Assembly (NCBI RefSeq): GCF_011326735.1
Contig: NZ_JAANCN010000001.1
Location: 372,001-436,000, forward strand
Length of the DNA stretch: 64,000 nt
DNA from: Phycicoccus endophyticus
GTDB lineage: Bacteria; Actinomycetota; Actinomycetes; Actinomycetales; Dermatophilaceae
Direction: 5' to 3'
Of this stretch, positions 58,131 to 64,000 are shown piece by piece. Position numbers and translations under genes: made by a program. The notes under the pieces were generated by a model. That model saw nothing but the letters and a program-made list of their open reading frames with translations. It was not told the DNA's origin and ran no database searches. Numbering within the stretch: position 1 is the stretch's first letter; each line of letters starts with the position of its first letter.

Positions 58131-58553
58131 GTGGAAGACCTCGACCGGCGGATCGTCGACCTCCTCACCGAGGACGGCCGGATCAGCTACACCGACCTCG
58201 GCAAGGCGCTGGGGATGTCCACCTCCGCCGTCCACCAGCGCGTGCGACGGCTCGAGGAGCGGGGGGTGGTCCGGGGCTACACCGCCAAGGTCGACCACCG
58301 GGCCCTCGGCCGCGCGCTCACGGCCTTCATGTCGGTGACCCCGCTGGACCCGGCCGAGCCCGACGACGTGCCCGACCGCCTCGAGGGGATCGAGGAGATC
58401 GAGGAGTGCCACTCCGTGGCCGGCGACGAGAACTACATCCTCAAGGTCCGGGTGGCCACGCCGGCCGACCTCGAGGAGCTCATCGCCCGCATCCGCGGGG
58501 CGGCCCACGTCTCCACCCGCACCACGGTGGTCCTCTCGACACCGTGGGAGTGA
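58131..58553 (+). CDS. Lrp/AsnC family transcriptional regulator
   Basis: A 140-residue feast/famine regulator. The N-terminal winged helix is LDRRIVDLLTEDGRISYTDLGKALGMSTSAVHQRVRRLEERG, and the C-terminal RAM/AsnC effector domain is about 70-140 (VPDRLEGIEEIEECHSVAGDENYILKVRV). The effector is probably an amino acid. GTG 58131 is 7 nt after TACGCT (58118-58123). Its stop overlaps the start of the DinB-family gene (GTGA, 58550-58553), so the two are coupled, an uncommon pairing for this regulator. Confidence 0.9.
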   Translation: MEDLDRRIVDLLTEDGRISYTDLGKALGMSTSAVHQRVRRLEERGVVRGYTAKVDHRALGRALTAFMSVTPLDPAEPDDVPDRLEGIEEIEECHSVAGDENYILKVRVATPADLEELIARIRGAAHVSTRTTVVLSTPWE

Positions 58554-59122
58554 GCCTGCCGCCGGGGACGGCGAGCGACCTCCACCACTACCTGCAGCAG
58601 GGCCGTGACGCGGTGCTGCGTGCGCTCGACGGGCTCCCGGAGTACGACGCCCGGCGCCCTCTGACGCCCACGGGCACCAACCTGCTCGGCGTCGTCAAGC
58701 ACCTCTCCGGCGTCGAGATCGGCTACCTGTCGCGGTCCGTCGGCCGTGCGGCACCGCCCCTACCGTGGGACGAGGACGGCTCGGTGTGGGAGGGCGGGGA
58801 CATGTGGGCCCGCGCGGAGGAGACCCGCGAGGAGGTTCTCGGCCGCTACCGGCGGGCCTGGGCACTCTCGGACTCCGCGCTGGCGAGCCTGCCGCTGGAC
58901 CACCCGGCCGAGCCCCCGTGGTGGCCTGCCGAGCGCCGGCGGACGACCTTCGGCCACCTCGTCGTGCGGGTCGTCGCCGAGACCGCACAGCACGCGGGGC
59001 ATCTCGAGATCCTGCGCGAGCAGCTCGACGGCCAGGCCGGCCGGGACCACGACATGCTCGACGCCGCCGGCTGGGAGCGCTTCGTGGCGCGCATCCAGGC
59101 GGCTGCCGACGCCCACCGCTGA
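58550..59122 (+). CDS. DinB family protein (DUF664/mycothiol transferase type)
   Basis: A 190-residue four-helix-bundle DinB-like protein. The metal-binding histidines are in VVKHLSGVEIG and AETAQHAGHLEILREQLDG, the DUF664 pattern. Related actinobacterial proteins are thiol-S-transferases that use mycothiol to detoxify electrophiles. mshC in this window shows that mycothiol is made here, but the activity is inference. The GTG is in the stop of lrp. It ends 10 bp before the convergent flavoprotein gene, so these frames are tightly packed. Confidence 0.86.
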   Translation: MSLPPGTASDLHHYLQQGRDAVLRALDGLPEYDARRPLTPTGTNLLGVVKHLSGVEIGYLSRSVGRAAPPLPWDEDGSVWEGGDMWARAEETREEVLGRYRRAWALSDSALASLPLDHPAEPPWWPAERRRTTFGHLVVRVVAETAQHAGHLEILREQLDGQAGRDHDMLDAAGWERFVARIQAAADAHR

Positions 59123-59132
59123 GCGGCACCCG

Positions 59133-60092
59133 TCAGGACCCCGCGACCCGGCGCTCCTGGTCCTCGGCGACGAGCTCGGCGTTGACGAGTGCGCCCACCC
59201 GCACTCCGGCGGCCGCGGCCATGACGACCTGGGCCATCGGGTCGGCGACGTTCCCCGCGACCCACACCCGCGGGACGCTCGTGCGGCCCATCGCGTCGGC
59301 CTCGACGTGCCGCGCGACGACGCTGCCGGCCATCTCGAGCTCGGCAGTGCGCACCCCGAGGTCGGCGAGCACGCCCGGGCGTGCCTCGACCACCGACGCC
59401 ACCGCCACCGCGTCGGCGGGCACGACCCCGCGGGCGGTCCGCACCCCGGTCAGGACACCGCCGTCGCCGAGGACCTCCAGCGCGGGACCCTCGAGCACCG
59501 GGACACCGAGCACGGACAGCCGCTCGCGGGCGGCGGTGTCGAGGGCGTCCGGCTCGTGCGCGAGGACGCTCAGCCGGTCGGTGAGCTGGCCGAACAGGCC
59601 GGCCTGGTGGAGGGCAGCGGGTCCGGTGGCCAGGAGGAGGACCCGGGAGCCGCGGACCTCCCAGCCGTGGCAGTAGGGGCAGTGGACGACGCCGCGCCCC
59701 CAGTGCTCGCGCAGCCCGGGCACCTCCGGGAGCACGTCGCGGGCACCGGTGGCGACGACGAGGTGACGCGCCGACCACGTGCGTCCGTCCGCGGACCGCA
59801 CCTCGAAGCGGTCCCCGTCCCGCGAGCTGCCGACGGCCTCGGCGGACACGACCCGCCCGCCGTAGGACGCCAGCTCGGCTCGCCCGCGGGCCAGGAGCTC
59901 GCCCGGAGGGAGACCGTCGTGGCCGATGAGGCCGTGGACGCCCGCGGCGGGCGCGTTCCGCGGCGCGCCGGTGTCGAGGACGAGAACCGAGCGCAGCGAA
60001 CGGGCGAGCACGGTGGCGGCCGAGAGGCCGGCGGCGCCGCCGCCGACGACGAGGACGTCGAGGGTCGTGGGGGAGGTGGTCGGTTGGGTCAT
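59133..60092 (-). CDS. NAD(P)/FAD-dependent oxidoreductase, thioredoxin-reductase-like
   Basis: A 319-residue two-domain flavoprotein. The FAD-binding motif is VLVVGGGAAGLSAATVLARS, the redox-active dithiol is HCPYCHG (Cys-x2-Cys), and the C-terminal VWVAGNVADPMAQVVMAAAAGVRVG closes the FAD site. The NADPH motif of true TrxB (GxGxxA) is GPAA here, weaker than usual, so it may use another donor or be a TrxR-like ferredoxin-type enzyme. ATG 60092 begins the typical N-terminus. It is divergent from the XRE-cupin regulator, which may control it. Confidence 0.88.
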   Translation of the reverse strand: MTQPTTSPTTLDVLVVGGGAAGLSAATVLARSLRSVLVLDTGAPRNAPAAGVHGLIGHDGLPPGELLARGRAELASYGGRVVSAEAVGSSRDGDRFEVRSADGRTWSARHLVVATGARDVLPEVPGLREHWGRGVVHCPYCHGWEVRGSRVLLLATGPAALHQAGLFGQLTDRLSVLAHEPDALDTAARERLSVLGVPVLEGPALEVLGDGGVLTGVRTARGVVPADAVAVASVVEARPGVLADLGVRTAELEMAGSVVARHVEADAMGRTSVPRVWVAGNVADPMAQVVMAAAAGVRVGALVNAELVAEDQERRVAGS

Positions 60093-60143
60093 GCCGGCGA
60101 CCCTGCGCCCCCGCCCCACCCTCCGGCAAGGTAGGTTGCCGGG

Positions 60144-60716
60144 ATGGCAAATCTGGACCCGGAGGCGGTCGGTGCCCGGCTGCGGACGGTGCGCACCCGT
60201 CGCCGGATGACCCTGGCCGAGGTCTCCGGCGACACGGGGATCTCGGTGAGCACGCTCTCGCGCCTGGAGTCCGGCGCCCGCCGCGCGACGCTCGAGCTGC
60301 TCGTCTCGCTGGCCCGCACCTACCGGGTCAGCCTCGACGAGCTCGTCGACGCCCCGGCCACGGGTGACCCCCGGGTCAACCTCAAGGCCACCGAGTACCC
60401 GCACGGCAGCGTCATCCCGCTGACCAACCGGGTCGGTGGGCCGCGGGCCTTCAAGATGGTGCTGCGGCCCGACGGGCGGGAACCGGACCCACGCAGCCAC
60501 GAGGGCTACGACTGGGTCTACGTCCTCGACGGTCGGCTGCGGCTGGTCCTCGCCGAGCACGACGTCGTCCTCGGGGTCGGCGAGGTGGCCGAGTTCGACA
60601 CCCGCACCCCGCACTGGTTCGGCTGCGCCGACGAGCGGCCGGTCGAGCTGCTGAGCATCATGGGTCCCCAGGGTGAGCGGATGCACGTGCGCGCCCGGCC
60701 CCGGCGGGCCACCTAG
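60144..60716 (+). CDS. XRE-family regulator with C-terminal cupin domain
   Basis: A 190-residue regulator: an N-terminal lambda-type helix-turn-helix (VGARLRTVRTRRRMTLAEVSGDTGISVSTLSRLESG) and a C-terminal cupin (about 95-175; YDWVYVLDGRLRLVL ... GEVAEFDTRTPHWFG). Such proteins sense small ligands through the cupin and often control a neighbouring metabolic gene, here probably the divergent flavoprotein 51 bp away. The ATG is 6 nt after TAGGTT (60132-60137). Its stop is the palindrome CTAG shared with ybaK on the other strand (60713-60716). Confidence 0.9.
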   Translation: MANLDPEAVGARLRTVRTRRRMTLAEVSGDTGISVSTLSRLESGARRATLELLVSLARTYRVSLDELVDAPATGDPRVNLKATEYPHGSVIPLTNRVGGPRAFKMVLRPDGREPDPRSHEGYDWVYVLDGRLRLVLAEHDVVLGVGEVAEFDTRTPHWFGCADERPVELLSIMGPQGERMHVRARPRRAT

Positions 60717-61198
60717 CGCGCGATGTCCGCGACGGCGGCGCCGGTGACCCGCAGGAGGTCGGCGGGGGAGAGGCCGAGGTCGAGGCCCCGCCGTCCACCG
60801 GAGACGTACACCACCTCGAACAGCTCGGCGCTCTCGTCGAGCACGGTCGGCAGGGCCCGTCGCTGGCCGACCGGTGAGATCCCCCCGAGGACGTAGCCGG
60901 TGGAGCGCTCCGCTGCGGCGGGGTCGGCCATTGCGACCCGCTTGACACCGAGCGCGCTCGCCATCGCCTTCAGGTCGAGCGAGCCGGCGACCGGGACGAC
61001 GCCCACCGCGAGGCCGTCGCCGGTGTCGACGAGCAGGGTCTTGAACACCTGCTCCGGGGGCAGGCCGAGCACCTCGGCGGCCTCGGTGCCGTAGGAAGGC
61101 GCCGAGGGGTCGTGCTCGTAGTGGTGCTGGGTGAAGACGACGCCGGCCGCCGCGAGGGCCGCGGTCGCCGGCGTCGCCGAGGAGGCTCGACGCGCCAT
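60713..61198 (-). CDS. ybaK: YbaK/EbsC family Cys-tRNA(Pro) deacylase
   Basis: A 161-residue trans-editing enzyme that hydrolyses Cys-tRNA(Pro) misacylated by ProRS. HHYEHDPSAPSYGTEAA and LGLPPEQVFKTLLV contain the conserved Lys, AVVPVAGSLDLKAMA-type segments follow, and GGISPVGQRRALPTVLDE is the family signature. ATG 61198 is 7 nt after TAGGCT (minus, 61206-61211). The reading frame is open further upstream, but the spacing and the family length (about 160) support this start. It converges on the XRE-cupin gene with shared CTAG stops. Confidence 0.9.
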   Translation of the reverse strand: MARRASSATPATAALAAAGVVFTQHHYEHDPSAPSYGTEAAEVLGLPPEQVFKTLLVDTGDGLAVGVVPVAGSLDLKAMASALGVKRVAMADPAAAERSTGYVLGGISPVGQRRALPTVLDESAELFEVVYVSGGRRGLDLGLSPADLLRVTGAAVADIAR

Positions 61199-61223
61199 GC
61201 GAGCGAGCCTACGGCCGGGTGGC

Positions 61224-62669
61224 TCAGGCCAGGTCGGCGGCCGAGCCCGCCCGGCTGGAGGCCGCACCGGCGAGCGCGGCGGCATGGGCGGCGTCGAGGT
61301 CCGTCGTGCGCCGCCACCAGTCCTGGCCCGCCTCGGGCAGGGTGTGGATCGGGTCGTAGTAGACGTACTCCCGCGAGAGCGCCTCGGCATCCTCACCCTC
61401 GATCGAGGTGCGGTAGTTCTTCTGCCAGAACGACATCCCGGTCGTCGTGTCGTAGCTGTGCACCTGGTGCACCCAGCGCTTCCCGACGTAGGGGACGTCG
61501 CAGACGATGCGCGGGGTGGCGAAGCCGGGGAGGTAGCCCATGATGTCGTGCTGGAGCTCCTGGGCCTCGCGCAGCGAGAGCCGCCAGTGCTCCGCGAACG
61601 GGATCATGTCGCACATGTAGAAGTAGTACGGCGTGACCCCGGCCTCGTCCTGGAGCGCGAAGCACAGGTCGAGCAGCGCCTCCGAGGAGTCGTTGACACC
61701 GCGCATGAGGACGCCCTGGTTGCGCACGTCCCGCACCCCGGCGGCGAGCATGGCACGCGCCGCGTCCGCGACGAGCGGCGTCACCGACTCCGCGCTGTTG
61801 ACGTGGGTGTGGATGGCGAGGGAGACCCCCCGCGAGCGCGCCTTGGCGGCCACCCGGGCCACCCCCTCGACGACGTCCGGCTGCAGCCAGTGCTGGGGCA
61901 GGCCCATGAGCGCCTTGGACGCCAGCCGGACGTCTCGGACGGACTCGACGTCGAGGAGCCGGTCGAGGAAGCCCTCGAGGTTCTTCCACGGCATGTTCGC
62001 GACGTCCCCGCCGGAGACGACGACGTCGCGTACTCCCGGGGTGCGCCGGAGGTAGTCGAGCATCGCGGTGTGCCGGTCGACCGGCTTGCCGGCGAGCTTG
62101 AGCTTGACGACCTGCGGGGTCGAGGTGCCGACGAGGTCCATCCGGGTGCAGTGGCCGCAGTACTGGGGGCACGTCGGCAGCAGCTCCGCCAGCACCTTCG
62201 TGGGGTAGCGGTGGGTGAGCCCCTCGACGGCCCACATGTCGTGCTCGTGGAGGCTGTCGCGGGCCGCGAACGGGTGGCTCGGCCAGTCGGTGCGCCGGTC
62301 GGAGAAGACCGGCAGCATGTAGCGGCGCACCGGGTCGGCGTAGAAGGCCTCGGTGAACGCGGCGCCCGCCGCCGGCAGTGCCTCCTCGGTCGCGGGGACC
62401 ATCGTGCTGAGCATCTGGGGGGTGACGAGCATGGCCATCGTCGCCCGCTCGGCCTGGTCGCGCTCGAGGTCGTCGTAGAAGCGCTCCTCGAGCAGGTCGC
62501 CCATGACGGCGCGCAGCTGCCCGACGTTCTTCACGCAGTGCGCCCGCTGCCACTGGGCGCTCTCCCAGTCCGAGCGGGTGACGTCGCGCCACCCCGGCAG
62601 CCGCGTCCAGTCCGGCTCGACGAGCACGCGGCGTCGGTAGGCGTAGGGCTGCTCGATGGTCGTCGCCAT
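61224..62669 (-). CDS. kamA: KamA family radical SAM aminomutase (lysine 2,3-aminomutase-like)
   Basis: A 481-residue radical SAM, PLP-dependent protein. The cluster motif CPQYCGHC (Cys167, Cys171, Cys174) is the KamA CxxxCxxC, and VSGGDVANMPWKN corresponds to the SGGD segment. The PLP-lysine region reads PYVGKRWVH (Lys397) instead of the classical PGGGGK loop, so this is a variant subfamily. Lysine 2,3-aminomutase forms beta-lysine. The neighbouring kdd acts on 3,5-diaminohexanoate, supporting a lysine pathway, but substrate choice is not proven. The ATG is 7 nt after TATCCT (minus, 62677-62682). It is divergent from kdd. Confidence 0.82.
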   Translation of the reverse strand: MATTIEQPYAYRRRVLVEPDWTRLPGWRDVTRSDWESAQWQRAHCVKNVGQLRAVMGDLLEERFYDDLERDQAERATMAMLVTPQMLSTMVPATEEALPAAGAAFTEAFYADPVRRYMLPVFSDRRTDWPSHPFAARDSLHEHDMWAVEGLTHRYPTKVLAELLPTCPQYCGHCTRMDLVGTSTPQVVKLKLAGKPVDRHTAMLDYLRRTPGVRDVVVSGGDVANMPWKNLEGFLDRLLDVESVRDVRLASKALMGLPQHWLQPDVVEGVARVAAKARSRGVSLAIHTHVNSAESVTPLVADAARAMLAAGVRDVRNQGVLMRGVNDSSEALLDLCFALQDEAGVTPYYFYMCDMIPFAEHWRLSLREAQELQHDIMGYLPGFATPRIVCDVPYVGKRWVHQVHSYDTTTGMSFWQKNYRTSIEGEDAEALSREYVYYDPIHTLPEAGQDWWRRTTDLDAAHAAALAGAASSRAGSAADLA

Positions 62670-62756
62670 GCGTGGGAGGATACGAGACAGGTGTCGCTGA
62701 TGTCCCGTTCCGGGCGCAAATACTTCGGTGGCGTGTCGGCTGTGAAGGAGATTTTC

Positions 62757-63809
62757 GTGCGGAGCACCCCGAGCTCGCCGGTGGGGCTGCACCGGGTCCT
62801 CGACCCGAGGGGGGCGGCCCTGCCCCAGGCCGCGAGGCGGCTCGACGCCTCACCGCAGCTGTGGCCGGACGAGGTCCGCATCGACGTCGAGACGCTCAAC
62901 CTCGACGCGGCCTCCTTCCGCCAGCTGTCCGAGAAGCACGCCGGTGACGGCGACGCGGTGCGCGAGGAGGTGCTCGCGATCGTCGCCGAGCGGGGGAAGA
63001 TGCAGAACCCGGTGACCGGGTCCGGGGGCATGCTCGTCGGCACGGTGGCCGAGGTGGGCCCGAGCTCACCCCTCGGGCTGCGCGTCGGCGACCGCGTGGC
63101 GACCCTCGTCTCGCTCTCGCTCACGCCTCTCGTCCTCACCGACGGGCTGCGTCGGTGGGACGGACGCTCGGAGCGGGTGCCGGCGACGGGCACCGCCGTC
63201 CTGTTCGGCCGCTCGATCGCGGCCCGGCTGCCCGAGGACCTGTCGGCCGACCTCGCCCTCATGGTCATGGACGTGTGCGGCGCCCCGGCGCTGGTGTCAC
63301 GGGTCGTGGGCGAGTACACCGAGCGGGGGAGGGCGCCCGTCGTGGCCGTGCTCGGGGCCGCCGGCAAGTCAGGGTCCCTCTCGCTGGCCGCTGCCCGCGA
63401 CGCCGGGGCCGGGCACCGGATCGGGGTGGTCCCGACCCGGGCAGAGGCCGATCTGCTGGCGGCGAGCGCCCTCGCCGACGAGGTCGTCGTCGCGGACGCC
63501 CGCTCACCCCTCGGTCTCTCGGAGGCGGTCGCGACCGCGGGTGGCCCGGCCGACGTCACGGTGGTGTGCGTCGACGTCCCGGGGTGCGAGCAGCCCGCGG
63601 TCCTCTCGACCGCTCAGGGGGGGACCGTGGTCTTCTTCTCGATGGCCACGAGCTTCGCGGCCGCCGCACTCGGGGCAGAAGGGCTGGCCGCGGACGTGCG
63701 GATGCTCGTCGGGAACGGCTACGTCCCGGGGCACGCCGAGCTCGCCGTCGACCTGGTGCGCCGCGACGACGCGGTTCGGGGTCTGTTCGAGGCGCGGCTC
63801 GCGGGCTGA
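62757..63809 (+). CDS. kdd: L-erythro-3,5-diaminohexanoate dehydrogenase
   Basis: A 350-residue NAD(P)-dependent dehydrogenase that oxidises L-erythro-3,5-diaminohexanoate to 5-amino-3-oxohexanoate in the lysine fermentation pathway. VGLHRVLDPRGAALPQAARRLD and IDVETLNLDAASFRQL form the N-terminus, ERGKMQNPVTGSGGMLVGTV is strongly diagnostic, and the Rossmann loop is VLGAAGKSGSLSLAAAR. The open frame reaches much further upstream, but GTG 62757 with GAAGGAG at 62744-62750 is the best supported start. It is divergent from kamA. No kamD, kamE or kce gene is visible before the window ends. Confidence 0.9.
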   Translation: MRSTPSSPVGLHRVLDPRGAALPQAARRLDASPQLWPDEVRIDVETLNLDAASFRQLSEKHAGDGDAVREEVLAIVAERGKMQNPVTGSGGMLVGTVAEVGPSSPLGLRVGDRVATLVSLSLTPLVLTDGLRRWDGRSERVPATGTAVLFGRSIAARLPEDLSADLALMVMDVCGAPALVSRVVGEYTERGRAPVVAVLGAAGKSGSLSLAAARDAGAGHRIGVVPTRAEADLLAASALADEVVVADARSPLGLSEAVATAGGPADVTVVCVDVPGCEQPAVLSTAQGGTVVFFSMATSFAAAALGAEGLAADVRMLVGNGYVPGHAELAVDLVRRDDAVRGLFEARLAG

Positions 63810-63815
63810 GCCCGT

Positions 63816-64000
63816 TCAGGCGGGGGCGGTCTGCCGCACCGGCATCGCCACGAAGTGGTCGACGCGGGCGACGCCGAGGACGGTGCGCGCCAGCCCCGGC
63901 ATCCGGGCCATGCCCTCCTCGGTCGTGAGGTCGCGTGGGGCTGCGAGGGTGAGCCACTCGCCGTGCATGCGCACCCGGCAGCCCTGTGCGGCCCGGACGT
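63816..64000 (-). CDS. C-terminal end of an unidentified protein (5' end outside window)
   Basis: The minus-strand frame is open from 64000 down to a TGA at 63816-63818, giving about 60 residues: VRAAQGCRVRMHGEWLTL, then AAPRDLTTEEGMARMPGLA and RTVLGVARVDHFVAMP. It converges on kdd with a 6-bp gap, a normal gene arrangement. I do not recognise the family; the text looks like a real globular C-terminus. Confidence 0.55.
   Translation of the reverse strand, partial: VRAAQGCRVRMHGEWLTLAAPRDLTTEEGMARMPGLARTVLGVARVDHFVAMPVRQTAPA

Overview
The window is ordinary chromosome of a very GC-rich actinobacterium, most likely Micrococcales (Intrasporangiaceae-like). The evidence is the complete Pup-proteasome locus, a mycothiol ligase (MshC), two putative F420-dependent luciferase-fold oxidoreductases, an actinobacterial GlgC/GlgM pair, a FabG-FabI (MabA-InhA-like) pair, and several small families confined largely to actinobacteria (DUF3099, DUF5703, DUF3090, SCO1664, DUF3866). 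No prophage, insertion sequence or CRISPR array is visible. Genus is inference only.

Layout. 1-9.6 kb: the 3' end of moaA, DUF3099, fabG-fabI, serB, an F420-type oxidoreductase, divergent glgC/glgM, an orphan ABC ATPase, and an NfeD-SPFH membrane pair. 9.6-20.7 kb is the most accessory part: ArsR/MFS, a TSUP permease, a TrmH-type methylase, a DUF3037/HipA-like kinase pair, a transmembrane Ser/Thr kinase, tRNA-Leu(GAG), an M20 peptidase, an aldo/keto reductase, and an HNH (13E12/DUF222) gene flanked by two gene relics. 20.7-39.9 kb: uppP, corA, a histidine phosphatase, a Ni/Co ECF transporter (cbiM-PDGLE-cbiQ-cbiO) behind a Nur-like box, then DUF3090-SCO1664-mshC, PAC2, HAD, a RecB-type nuclease, metH, an M50 protease, trmI and arc. 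39.9-58 kb: a minus-strand insert (M15 peptidase, DUF3054, a divergent PRPP synthetase), then dop-pup-prcB-prcA-pafA, two FKBP genes, DUF3866, pafB-pafC, tatA-tatC, a lipid kinase, helY and a 5'-3' exonuclease. 58-64 kb: Lrp, DinB, a TrxR-like flavoprotein, XRE-cupin, YbaK, and a divergent kamA/kdd pair of lysine metabolism. From uppP to the exonuclease the order follows the M. tuberculosis Rv2136c-Rv2090 region (recalled, not searched).

How the parts work together. Pup is prepared by Dop, ligated by PafA, and pupylated proteins are unfolded by ARC into PrcA/PrcB; PafB/PafC are the neighbouring WYL-type DNA-damage regulators. MshC makes mycothiol, a likely cofactor for the DinB/DUF664 protein. 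The ECF transporter supplies Ni or Co, the latter needed for B12-dependent MetH. Many genes are joined by 4-bp start/stop overlaps.

The strongest window-wide signal is regulatory: 32 genes carry a TANNNT hexamer ending 5-8 nt before the start codon, usually without a Shine-Dalgarno sequence. This is the signature expected of leaderless transcription. In five places the TAG stop of the upstream coding frame is the first three bases of that hexamer.
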